Origin: an uncultured Gammaproteobacteria bacterium
GTDB lineage: Bacteria > Pseudomonadota > Gammaproteobacteria > Steroidobacterales > GCA-2729495
Assembly: GCA_937958785.1 (NCBI GenBank)
Contig: CALGMY010000259.1
Location: 1-24,286 of the forward strand
Reading direction: 5' to 3'
Length of the DNA: 24,286 nucleotides
Shown piece by piece: positions 8,115 through 16,189 of the stretch. The translations under genes and the position numbers were made by a program. How positions within the stretch are numbered: the first letter of the stretch is position 1; each line of letters opens with the position of its first letter. The notes beneath the pieces were generated by a model that was not told the origin of the DNA, ran no database searches, and saw nothing but the letters and a program-made list of their open reading frames with translations.

Positions 8115-10871
8115 ATGCCCCTCCCCTCCGCACCACCGTCCACGATCCCCGCCGAGAAGCGCGGCGACATCCACTTCGCGGCCAAGGACGCGGGGCTGCG
8201 CAAGGACGTGCACGACCTCGGCGTCATCGTGGGCAGGCTGGTGGCCGAGCAGGGCGGCCAGACCCTCTTCGACCTGGTCGAGCAGTCCCGCCGGGCCGCC
8301 ATCGCGGCACGGGAGGGCGATGAAGGTGGCGAGGAGCGGCTCGAGGCCTTGGCCGCGGGCCTGGCGCCCGCCCGCTCCCTCGACCTGATCAGGGCATTCT
8401 CCACCTACTTCCTCGCGGTGAACCTGGCCGAGACGGTGCACCGGATCCGGCGCCGGCGCGCCTACCTGCGGGAGGGCAAGCACCGGCAGCCAGGCGGACT
8501 CGAGGACACCCTCTTCGCGCTGCGGGACGCCGGGGTGTCCCTGCAGGAGGCCCGGGACGCGCTGTCCCGGCTCCTCGTCGAGCCCGTCCTGACGGCCCAC
8601 CCCACCGAGCCGACTCGACGGACGATCCTGCGGCGCCAGCAGGACATCTTCCGCCGCCTCATCGACATGCAGAACGAGGCCCTCTCGCCCCGGGAGCTGG
8701 CCGCCGACCTCGACAACATCCGGGACGACATCACGACGATCTGGCAGACGGAAGAGCACCCGGCGGAGGCCCGCACGGTCGCCGCCGAGCACGAACACGT
8801 GCTCTTCTTCCTGACCGACTGCATCTACCGGGTGATCCCCGTGGTCTACGAAGGGGTCGAGGCCGCCCTCGAGGCGGTGTGGGGCCCGGCTGGCCAGGCC
8901 ACGGACCTGCCGCTGATGGTCCGCATGGCCTCCTGGATCGGCGGCGACATGGTCGGCCGCCCGGAGGTCACGGCCCGGACCATCCGGGACTCCCTGGCCC
9001 GGCAGCGCGCCCTCGCGCTCGATCTCTACCACCGGGAGTGCCGGGTGCTCGCGGAGAAGCTCAGCCAGAGCGCGTCCCGGGTGGCTGTCACGCCTGCGCT
9101 CGAGGAACGCATCCGGCTCTACTCGGGCCACTTCCCCAACGCCCTCGGCATCACGCCGCTCCGGCACCGGGCGATGCGATACCGGGTTTTCCTGCGGCTG
9201 GTCATGGCCCGGCTGGAGGCTACCCACACGGCCGGCCTCTATCCCTACGAATCGGCGGACGAGCTGGCCGCCGACCTGGGACTCGTGGCTACCAGCCTCG
9301 AGATGAACCGGGGCCAGCATGCGGGTCTGTTCGCCGTGCGACGACTCAAGCGGCGCGTAGAGACCTTCGGCTTCCACCTCATGGCCCTCGACATCCGCCA
9401 GGAGGCGCTGGTCAACCGGCGGGTCGTCGGCAAGGCGCTCAACGAGCCCGGGTGGCTCGACCAGACCCCAGACTACCGGCTCGGGCGCCTGCGCCAGGCC
9501 CTGGCGGCCAACGAGTCGCCGGCCGGCGAGCTGGACAACGAGGCGCGGCGGGCCATCGGCGTCTTCGAGGCCATCGCCTTCTGCCGCCGCCGGCATGGCA
9601 AGCAGTCCATCGGCCCGTACATCATCAGCATGGCCGAGGGCGTGGACGACGTGCTCTCGGTGCTCCTGCTCGCCCAGTGGGGCGAGCTCCGCAAGCGCAG
9701 CGGGGCCGTGCCGCTCGACATCGCGCCCGCCTTCGAGACCATCGACGGGCTGCGCGGTGCCGCCGACTTCATGCGTGAGCTCCACGCCGAGCCCGTGTAC
9801 CGGGAGCACCTGGCGGCCCGGGGTGGCCGGCAGACCGCCATGCCCGGGATCGCCGACAACAACGTGGAGAGCGACCTGACCTCGGCCCGGTGGGTGCTGC
9901 TCAAGACCCAGCGGCAGCTGCTCGACGTGGCCGCGGCAAGCGGCGTCGCGCTCACCCTCTTCCACGGGCGCGGCGGCGCCATCGGGGCGGGTGGGGGCAA
10001 GGCCCACGTGGACATCCGCTGCGCACCGGCCGGGGCAGTGGCGGGCGGCGTCAGAGTGATCGAGCAGGGAGAGCTGGTGGCCAACAAGTACGGCGTGCGC
10101 GCCATCGCCTCCCGGACGATCGACCAGGCGCTCGCTGCCGGCCTGCGCAGCCTGCTGCGGCCCGGCCGGCCCCCGGCGGCCGAGGGCCATCCCGACTGGG
10201 AGGCAGCCATGCAGCTGCTGGCGGATACGTCCCGCGCCCACTACCAGGGCCTGGTGCTGGAGTCGCCGGGCTTCGCCGAGTACTACCGGCTGGCCACGCC
10301 GGCCGACGTGATCGAGCGGATGCGCCGGGGTACGGGCGCCGAAGCCAGCCTCTCCGGGGGCCTGCTGGCCGCAGCCGGCACCGCTCCCTGGGTGTTTGCC
10401 TGGACCCAGAGCCGCAACATCCTGCCCGGCTGGTTCGGCTTCGGTACGGGACTCGAGGCGGCGCTCGACCGCTTCGGGGCGGACACGCTGCAGGCCATGC
10501 ACGACGGCTGGTACTTCTTCGGCACACTGGTGAGCGACGTGGAGACCGCGCTCGCCAAGAGCGACCTCAGCATCGCCATACGCTACTCCCGGCTGGGCGG
10601 TGAACTCCACGACCGGTTCTTCCACCGGATCCGGGAAGAGTTCGACCGCTGCTCGGCCGCCGTACTGCAGGTGAAGCGGCAGGCCGTGCTGCTCGAACGG
10701 GACAACACGCTGCGGCGGTCGATCCGCCTGCGCAATCCCTACGTGGACCCGATGAGCGTACTGCAGGTCGACCTGCTCCGCCGGTGGCGGGAGACCGGCG
10801 ACGAAGCGCTGTTCGATGCGCTGATCGCCAGCGTCAATGGCATCGCCCGCGGCCTGCAGGATTCGGGCTGA
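8115..10871 (+). CDS. Phosphoenolpyruvate carboxylase (Ppc) family protein with altered active site
   Basis: A 918-residue protein with the full length and fold of PEP carboxylase, which makes oxaloacetate from PEP and bicarbonate. Conserved pieces are VLTAHPTEPTRRT (His162, equivalent to E. coli His138), LDIRQE (Arg396 equivalent), LTLFHGRGG (His617 and Arg619), EQGE, PWVFAWTQSR and LRNPYVDP. Several near-invariant motifs are changed. GGDRDGNP reads GGDMVGRP (277-283 region). GYSDSxKD reads GIADNNVE, putting Val584 at the Lys546 position. GRGGxxGRGG reads GRGGAIGAGG, with Ala625 for Arg587. The GSRPxRR cluster is absent, and LRAIPW reads AGTAPW, with Gly755 for Arg713. The metal-ligand Glu506 position aligns with Trp522. 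Flanks stay in frame, so this is not a frameshift. It may be a carboxylase-inactive or re-purposed paralogue. It is followed 13 bases later by a D-2-hydroxyacid dehydrogenase gene. Confidence 0.88.
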   Translation: MPLPSAPPSTIPAEKRGDIHFAAKDAGLRKDVHDLGVIVGRLVAEQGGQTLFDLVEQSRRAAIAAREGDEGGEERLEALAAGLAPARSLDLIRAFSTYFLAVNLAETVHRIRRRRAYLREGKHRQPGGLEDTLFALRDAGVSLQEARDALSRLLVEPVLTAHPTEPTRRTILRRQQDIFRRLIDMQNEALSPRELAADLDNIRDDITTIWQTEEHPAEARTVAAEHEHVLFFLTDCIYRVIPVVYEGVEAALEAVWGPAGQATDLPLMVRMASWIGGDMVGRPEVTARTIRDSLARQRALALDLYHRECRVLAEKLSQSASRVAVTPALEERIRLYSGHFPNALGITPLRHRAMRYRVFLRLVMARLEATHTAGLYPYESADELAADLGLVATSLEMNRGQHAGLFAVRRLKRRVETFGFHLMALDIRQEALVNRRVVGKALNEPGWLDQTPDYRLGRLRQALAANESPAGELDNEARRAIGVFEAIAFCRRRHGKQSIGPYIISMAEGVDDVLSVLLLAQWGELRKRSGAVPLDIAPAFETIDGLRGAADFMRELHAEPVYREHLAARGGRQTAMPGIADNNVESDLTSARWVLLKTQRQLLDVAAASGVALTLFHGRGGAIGAGGGKAHVDIRCAPAGAVAGGVRVIEQGELVANKYGVRAIASRTIDQALAAGLRSLLRPGRPPAAEGHPDWEAAMQLLADTSRAHYQGLVLESPGFAEYYRLATPADVIERMRRGTGAEASLSGGLLAAAGTAPWVFAWTQSRNILPGWFGFGTGLEAALDRFGADTLQAMHDGWYFFGTLVSDVETALAKSDLSIAIRYSRLGGELHDRFFHRIREEFDRCSAAVLQVKRQAVLLERDNTLRRSIRLRNPYVDPMSVLQVDLLRRWRETGDEALFDALIASVNGIARGLQDSG

Positions 10872-10884
10872 CTGGCAGGGCGCC

Positions 10885-11844
10885 ATGCGGGCTGCATTCC
10901 TGGACTTCGACTCGCTCGGCCCCGCCGATATCGACACCTCGGCCCTCACGGCCACCCTGCCCGGCATCGTCCTGCATCCGGTGACAGCCCCCGCCGAGGT
11001 CGCCACCCGGATCCGGGACTGCGAGATCCTGCTCGTCAACAAGGTGGACCTGGACCGTCGCCTGCTGTCATCGGCGCCGTCGCTGCGCCTCGTGGCCCTC
11101 GCGGCCACCGGCACCGACAACGTGGACCTCGCTGCCGCCCGGGAGCTCGGTATCGGCGTGTGCAACATCCGGGACTACGCGACACCGTCCGTGGTCCAGC
11201 ACGTCTTCGGCCTGATACTGGCGCTCACGCTGCGGCTCGGGGAGTACCGGCAACTCCTCGAGCGGGGCGCCTGGCAGGCAAGCCCCCACTTCTGCCTGCT
11301 GGACTACCCGACCCGGGAACTCGCCGGCCGCACCCTCGGGATCGTCGGCTACGGCAAGCTGGGGCAGGCCGTGGCGCGGGTCGGCGAGGCTTTCGGCATG
11401 CGCGTGCTGGCGGCCCGCAGCCAGCGCGCGGGAGGGGAAAGCCCGGTGGAGCGACTGGCGCTTCCGGAGCTGCTCGCCGCGGTCGACGTGTTATCCCTGC
11501 ACTGCCCCCTGACGCCCCTAACCCGGCACCTGGTTGATGCGAAGGCGCTCGCCCGCATGCGCCCCGACGCGCTGCTGATCAACACGGCGCGGGGCGGGCT
11601 GGTCGATCCCGTGGCCCTCCGCGAGGCGCTGGAGCGCGGCAGGCTGGGCGGCGCGGGCATCGACGTGCTGGCCGAGGAGCCGCCGGTGCACGGCAGTCCG
11701 CTGCTCGAGGCCCGCCTCCCGAACCTCGTCGTCACCCCGCATGTCGCCTGGGCCGCGCGGGAGTCCCGGCAACGGGCGCTGGACGAGGTTGTCGCCAACA
11801 TCCGGGCGTTTCTGTCAGGTGAGTCGCGCAATCGCGTGGCCTGA
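10885..11844 (+). CDS. D-2-hydroxyacid dehydrogenase (glycerate dehydrogenase-like)
   Basis: A 319-residue NAD(P)-dependent oxidoreductase that interconverts a 2-keto acid and a D-2-hydroxy acid, possibly hydroxypyruvate and D-glycerate. The nucleotide-binding motif is LGIVGYGKLGQAVA; the catalytic set is Arg236 in NTARGGLVD, Glu265 in LAEEPP and His286 in TPHVAW, with Trp after Ala as in glycerate dehydrogenases. I chose the ATG at 10885 because CAGGG lies just upstream and the typical first strand MRAAFLDF begins there; the longer frame starts inside the PEPC-like gene. It follows that gene by 13 bases, so a common transcript is likely. Its last 30 bases overlap the end of the converging Nudix gene. 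Substrate is not determined by sequence. Confidence 0.9.
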   Translation: MRAAFLDFDSLGPADIDTSALTATLPGIVLHPVTAPAEVATRIRDCEILLVNKVDLDRRLLSSAPSLRLVALAATGTDNVDLAAARELGIGVCNIRDYATPSVVQHVFGLILALTLRLGEYRQLLERGAWQASPHFCLLDYPTRELAGRTLGIVGYGKLGQAVARVGEAFGMRVLAARSQRAGGESPVERLALPELLAAVDVLSLHCPLTPLTRHLVDAKALARMRPDALLINTARGGLVDPVALREALERGRLGGAGIDVLAEEPPVHGSPLLEARLPNLVVTPHVAWAARESRQRALDEVVANIRAFLSGESRNRVA

Positions 11845-12273
11845 AGTGAATTTCTCGGCCCAGTCCAGCACCGCGGCGACCCGGGGGGCGGCCAGCCGGC
11901 GCCCCTCGGCAAAGCTGACCCAGCGGAATTCCGAGTGCTCAGGCCGGCCCGTATCCGGACTCGGCAGCAGCTGCACCCGGGACTCGGTGGTGCGTGCCAG
12001 GTAGTACCGGGCAACCTTGCCCCGGCTGTAGGGCCCGGTATCCAGGCAGACATCGCCCCACGGAAACTCGAGCGTGGTGATGCCGGATTCCTCCCGGACC
12101 TCACGCAGGGCCGTCTCGCGCGGGGATTCCCCGGCTTCCATCAGGCCCTTCGGAAAGTCCCAGTGCCGGAACACCCTCAGCATGAGGACCCGCGTGCCAT
12201 CCGGCGTCTCCCGCAGGATCACCGCCCCGCAGGACATCAGCTTCGGCGTCTTGCGTGGTTGCGGCTCGTTCAC
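11815..12273 (-). CDS. Nudix hydrolase (diadenosine tetraphosphatase-like)
   Basis: A 152-residue Nudix protein. The Nudix box is complete at residues 43-65: it opens GLMEAGE and closes REVREESGI, matching GX5EX7REUXEEXGU. The preceding VFRHWDFPKG and SCGAVILRE are typical of asymmetric bis(5'-nucleosyl)-tetraphosphatases, which clear Ap4A, although other nucleoside-diphosphate substrates are possible. The start is GTG at 12273, and GTGA forms a four-base overlap with the stop of ybbP, so it is translationally coupled to the ABC exporter genes. At the other end it overlaps the converging dehydrogenase gene by 30 bases, without space for a terminator. Confidence 0.9.
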   Translation of the reverse strand: MNEPQPRKTPKLMSCGAVILRETPDGTRVLMLRVFRHWDFPKGLMEAGESPRETALREVREESGITTLEFPWGDVCLDTGPYSRGKVARYYLARTTESRVQLLPSPDTGRPEHSEFRWVSFAEGRRLAAPRVAAVLDWAEKFTSGHAIARLT

Positions 12274-14759
12274 CGGTCACGGAGCACGGCCACGGGCGGC
12301 TCGTTGACGGCCTTGCGGGTGGCGAGGGTGCCGGCGATCCCCACGATCAGCGCCCCGGCGACGAGGCCGAGCGGCCAGAGGAGCGCGCTGACCGTGTAGT
12401 CGAGCTTGAAGGCGTAGGTGGCGAGGCCCCAGCCGAGGATGGTGGCGCCGACGGCGGCCAGCACGCCCGCGAGGCTGCCGAGGGTCAGGAACTCGATCGC
12501 GACGCCCTGCAGGATCTTGCGGCGCGCCGCCCCGAGCGTGTGCAGGATGGCGCTCTCGAAGCGCCGCTCGTCCCGGGTAAGCTGGATCGCAGCGAGCAGT
12601 ACCACCACCCCGGCGAGCAGCGTGAAGAGGAACACGTACTGCACGGCCATCGAGGCCTTGTCGATCACTTCCCGGACCTGGGACAGGATCACCTCGAGGT
12701 CGAGCACGGTCACGCCGGGAAACTGGCGTACCAGGGTGCTCAGGATTTCGACCCGGTCCCGGGGCACGTACACGCTGGCGAGGTAGGTCTGGGGCAGGTC
12801 CGCCGCGAGGCCGGGCGACAGCACGACGAAGAAGTTCGGCTGGAAGGAATCCCACTCGATGGTCCGCAGGCTGGTGACCGGCGCTTCGATATCTTCCCCC
12901 GCCACGTTGAAGGTCAGGGTGTCACCGACCGTCACCCCGAGGTTCGTCGCCAGCTCCGCGTCCAGGGACAGCTGCAGGGGCCCGGCGTAGTCCTCGCCCC
13001 ACCAGGTCCCGGCGGTCACCTGGTTGCTCTCCGGCAGGGCACCCATCCAGGTGAGGTTCGCCTCCCGCTGCAGGAACGTGGCGCCCTGCGCATTCGCGAC
13101 CGTGAAGTCCTTGACCGGGGTGCCGTTCACCCCGGTGAGGCGGCCACGGATGAGGGGCAGCGAGAACGGCTCCTGGCCCACCTCGTCCTGGAAGAACTGC
13201 TTGAGGCCGGCCAGCTGGTCCGGCTCGATGTTGATCATGAACTGGTTCGGCGCATTGGCCGGCAGGGTCTGCTCCCAGGTGCGCAGGATGTCGTTGCGCA
13301 CCACCCCGAGCAGCAGCAGCACCATGAGGCTCAAGCCGAACGCCACCACCTGCACGACGCTCTCGCCACCCCGGCGAGCGATGTTGGCAAGGCCGTAGCG
13401 CCAGGCGATGCCGGCGGCGCCCCGGAACCGGGCCAGCGACCGGACCAGCAGCCAGCCGAGGCCGGTGGCAACAAGGGCCAACGCCACCACGCCGCCGGCG
13501 ATCAGGCCGAGCAGCAGGGGATCCCGGACGATCACGAGCACGAGCGCCCCGATGGCGGCGAGGGCCACGCCGTACGTGACGGCCGCGCCGAGTTGCGGCG
13601 GTGGCAGGTCCCGGCGCAGGACGCGCAGCGGCGGGGTGGTGCCGACGCTGAGCAGGTGGGGCAGCGCGAAGCCCATGACGATCGTCGCGGCCGTCAGCAC
13701 GCCGAGCAGGAAGGGCTGACCCGACGCCGGCGGCAGCACGAAGCCGACGAATTCGGCGGCGATGAAAGCCAGCCCGTACTGGGCACCATAGCCGAGCAGC
13801 ACGCCGAGCGCCGCGGTCATGGCGATCACCAGCGCGAGCTCGGTGACGGTCACGGCGATCACGAAACCCTGGGTGGCGCCCAGGGTCTTCAGGAGCGCCA
13901 CGTTGTCCAGGTGGCGCAGGGCGTAGCGCCGGGCGGCCATGCCGGTGGCCACGGCGGCGAGGATCACCGTGACGAGCGACGCCAGCGTCAGGAAGCGCTG
14001 GGCGCGGTCGATGGCCGCATTGATCTGCTCGCCCGCGTCCTCCCGGCCCCGCAGGGCCTCGTCGGGCCGCAGGCGGGGCGTGATGCTCCGGCGAAACTCC
14101 GCGATGCGGGCCTCCTCGCCGGCAAACATCTGGTTGTAGGTCACCCGGCTGCCCGGCTTCACCACGCCGAAGCCCGGCACGTCCTCGAGGTTCACCATGA
14201 GGCCGGGGGCCAGGTTCACGAAGCCGATGTTCTGGTCAGGCTTGTACTGCAGGACGCGCGTGACGCGCAGGGTTCGCTCACCCACCGTGACGCTGGCTCC
14301 CACGTCGAGTCCCAGGCGGCCCAGCAGCCCGGGTTCCGCCCAGGCCTCGCCCCGGCCCGGGATTCCGGTGGCGGGACGCCCGTTGCCGAACAGGGTGTCC
14401 GCCACCCGCAATTCACCGCGCAGCGGGTAGCCCGCGCTTACCGCGTCGATGGCGGCCAGCGTGGTCTGCTCACCGGCCACGACCACGGTGGGGAAGGCCA
14501 GGGTCTCCGCGATCTCGAGTCCGAGTCCCCGGGCCTCGACCAGGTAACCGGGGCTCAAGGGTCCGGCCGAGCGCAGCACCAGATCGGCAGCCAGCACCTG
14601 GCTCGCCTGTGCCTTCATGGCGCCGGCAACCCGGTCGGTGAAGAAGCCCACGGCCGTCATGGCCGTGACCGCGACGACGATCGCGGCCACCAGGATCGAC
14701 AACTCTCCGGCCCGGAGGTCCCGGCGGAAGGTCCGGAAGGCGAAGCCCAGGAACTTCAC
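12270..14759 (-). CDS. ybbP: YbbP-like ABC transporter permease (FtsX family)
   Basis: A large inner-membrane permease of 829 residues, close to the size of E. coli YbbP. One membrane segment near the N-terminus (SILVAAIVVAVTAMTAVGFF) is followed by a long periplasmic domain. Two FtsX-type membrane blocks come next, one around the middle (ASLVTVILAAVATG and following helices) and one at the C-terminus (FLFTLLAGVVVLLAAIQ, then RRKILQGVAIEFL). This MacB-like type usually moves lipophilic substrates or transmits force rather than importing solutes; the YbbP substrate is not settled. I chose GTG at 14759 because GAGGA stands seven bases upstream; a longer ATG start at 14807 would lie inside ybbA. 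It follows ybbA by 10 bases and overlaps the Nudix gene by 4. Confidence 0.9.
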   Translation of the reverse strand: MKFLGFAFRTFRRDLRAGELSILVAAIVVAVTAMTAVGFFTDRVAGAMKAQASQVLAADLVLRSAGPLSPGYLVEARGLGLEIAETLAFPTVVVAGEQTTLAAIDAVSAGYPLRGELRVADTLFGNGRPATGIPGRGEAWAEPGLLGRLGLDVGASVTVGERTLRVTRVLQYKPDQNIGFVNLAPGLMVNLEDVPGFGVVKPGSRVTYNQMFAGEEARIAEFRRSITPRLRPDEALRGREDAGEQINAAIDRAQRFLTLASLVTVILAAVATGMAARRYALRHLDNVALLKTLGATQGFVIAVTVTELALVIAMTAALGVLLGYGAQYGLAFIAAEFVGFVLPPASGQPFLLGVLTAATIVMGFALPHLLSVGTTPPLRVLRRDLPPPQLGAAVTYGVALAAIGALVLVIVRDPLLLGLIAGGVVALALVATGLGWLLVRSLARFRGAAGIAWRYGLANIARRGGESVVQVVAFGLSLMVLLLLGVVRNDILRTWEQTLPANAPNQFMINIEPDQLAGLKQFFQDEVGQEPFSLPLIRGRLTGVNGTPVKDFTVANAQGATFLQREANLTWMGALPESNQVTAGTWWGEDYAGPLQLSLDAELATNLGVTVGDTLTFNVAGEDIEAPVTSLRTIEWDSFQPNFFVVLSPGLAADLPQTYLASVYVPRDRVEILSTLVRQFPGVTVLDLEVILSQVREVIDKASMAVQYVFLFTLLAGVVVLLAAIQLTRDERRFESAILHTLGAARRKILQGVAIEFLTLGSLAGVLAAVGATILGWGLATYAFKLDYTVSALLWPLGLVAGALIVGIAGTLATRKAVNEPPVAVLRDR

Positions 14760-14769
14760 CGGGCGGTCC

Positions 14770-15465
14770 TCATCCGGCGACCGCGGCGGCGGGCTCGCCG
14801 GTGGCAACCCGGCCTGCCTCGATGCGGATGGTGCGGTCGCAGCGCGCGGCGAGGCTCCGCTCGTGGGTCACCAGCACCAGCGTGGTCCGTGCCTCGGCAT
14901 TGAGGTCGAAGAGCAGGCGGCCGATGCGCTCCCCCGTCGCGCTGTCCAGGTTACCGGTCGGCTCGTCCGCGAACAGCACTTCCGGCCGCAGGACGAAGGC
15001 CCGGGCGATGGCCACGCGCTGCTGCTCGCCACCCGACAGCTGCTTCGGGTAGTGGCCGGTGCGGGAACCGAGACCCACGTTGGCCAGCGTCTCCCGGGCC
15101 AGCGCCGCGGCCCGGGGCTCGCCGGCCAGTTCGAGGGGCAGCATGACGTTCTCGAGGGCGGTGAGGGACTGCACCAGGTGGAAGGACTGGAACACGAAGC
15201 CCACCCGGCGTGCGCGCAGCAGGGCGCGGCCATCCTCGTCGAGGCCGGTGAGCTCTTCGCCGCACAGCCACACGCGGCCCCGGGTGGGCTGGTCGAGGCC
15301 GGCCAGGATCGCGAGCAGGGTGGTCTTGCCGGCGCCGGACGGCCCGACGAGCGCGACCGACTCGCCCCGCGCGATCTCGAGGCTGACGTCGTCCAGGATG
15401 GTCAGCGTCCCTTCGGGACTGCTAACCTGCTTCGACAGGCCAGTGGCACGCAGCACGGCATCCAT
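14770..15465 (-). CDS. ybbA: YbbA-like ABC transporter ATP-binding protein
   Basis: A 231-residue ATPase of the LolD/MacB type that powers the adjacent YbbP permease. Walker A is GPSGAGKT at residues 41-48, the Q loop is Gln93 in FVFQSFHL, the signature is LSGGEQQ at 143-149, and Walker B is VLFADEP ending in Glu168, followed by TGNLD. The H loop is in LVTHE. I prefer the ATG at 15465; a TTG nine bases further upstream would add three residues. Its start codon shares bases with the start of the divergent tesA gene. The ybbA-ybbP pair beside divergent tesA is the same arrangement as in E. coli, which supports the names. Confidence 0.93.
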   Translation of the reverse strand: MDAVLRATGLSKQVSSPEGTLTILDDVSLEIARGESVALVGPSGAGKTTLLAILAGLDQPTRGRVWLCGEELTGLDEDGRALLRARRVGFVFQSFHLVQSLTALENVMLPLELAGEPRAAALARETLANVGLGSRTGHYPKQLSGGEQQRVAIARAFVLRPEVLFADEPTGNLDSATGERIGRLLFDLNAEARTTLVLVTHERSLAARCDRTIRIEAGRVATGEPAAAVAG

Positions 15466-16189
15466 GCATCTCAACTTTCAGTCAGTGACAGTCCGGCTCC
15501 GCCGGACCCCTGCCCGGCGCCTGGTCAGTGTCGCGGCATTGCTGCTCTTGTTGTTCGTCGGATCGCCACGACTGGAGGCGGCCGAGCGGGGCCAGACCGT
15601 GCTCGTGGTGGGTGACAGCCTGAGCGCCGCCTTCGGCATCGCCCAGGAGGAGTCCTGGGTGGCGCTGCTCGGCGAAAGGCTGCGGGCCAAAGGTTACGGC
15701 TACCGGGTGGTGAATGCCAGCATCACGGGTGACACGACGACGGGCGGGGTGAAGCGCCTGCCCCGGGCCCTCGAGGTCCACCAGCCTGCGGTCGTGGTCA
15801 TCGAGCTCGGCGGTAACGACGGCCTGCGGGGCACGCCGATCGCCGTCATGCGGGCCAACCTGGCCCGGATGATCGAGCTGTCCCGGGCCGCCGGCGCGCG
15901 GGTGGTGCTGGCAGGCATGCAGATCCCGACGAACTACGGGGGCCCCTACACCCGGGCCTTCGCGGCGGTCTACCCCGAGCTCGCGCAGCAATACGGGATC
16001 GGCCTCGTGCCTTTCATCCTCGATGGCATCGCCCTCGACATCAGCCTGTTCCAGGCCGACGGGATCCACCCCACGGCCGAGGCCCAGCAGCTGCTGCTGG
16101 ACAACGTGTGGCCCGTGCTCGAGAAGGAGCTGAAGGCGATCCCGCCAGGCCTCCAGCCGGTGGCTAGCCCGGGAACAGCCCCGCGATAG
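15464..16189 (+). CDS. tesA: TesA-like SGNH esterase / acyl-CoA thioesterase I
   Basis: A 241-residue secreted SGNH hydrolase, acting on acyl esters and thioesters in the periplasm. A signal peptide is visible: an Arg-rich start, then VSVAALLLLLFVG and a likely cut around LEA-A at 39-40. The catalytic set is Ser52 in VGDSLS, the oxyanion Asn118 in GGND, and Asp199 with His202 in DGIHPT. The family is also called arylesterase or lysophospholipase L1, and sequence does not separate these roles. ATG at 15464 begins inside the same CATG as the ybbA start, so its promoter must lie in ybbA. An in-frame GTG at 15485 is another possible start. The 3' end overlaps pyrF by 26 bases. Confidence 0.93.
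   Translation: MHLNFQSVTVRLRRTPARRLVSVAALLLLLFVGSPRLEAAERGQTVLVVGDSLSAAFGIAQEESWVALLGERLRAKGYGYRVVNASITGDTTTGGVKRLPRALEVHQPAVVVIELGGNDGLRGTPIAVMRANLARMIELSRAAGARVVLAGMQIPTNYGGPYTRAFAAVYPELAQQYGIGLVPFILDGIALDISLFQADGIHPTAEAQQLLLDNVWPVLEKELKAIPPGLQPVASPGTAPR

Noticed and set aside
9830..10000. Frameshift as the reason for odd PEPC motifs
   Set aside because: Homology to PEPC continues in the same frame before, between and after the altered motifs, so local substitutions explain them better.
8097..11168. 1023-codon open frame on the minus strand opposite the PEPC-like gene
   Set aside because: It is antisense to a gene with clear family motifs and has low-complexity composition typical of GC-rich shadow frames. 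No domain is recognisable.
14760..14807. ATG start at 14807 for ybbP
   Set aside because: It lies inside ybbA, while GTG at 14759 has a good GAGGA site seven bases upstream and follows the ybbA stop.
12255..14903. 882-codon plus-strand open frame
   Set aside because: Antisense shadow of ybbP, rich in His, Gln, Arg and Gly, with no recognisable domain.
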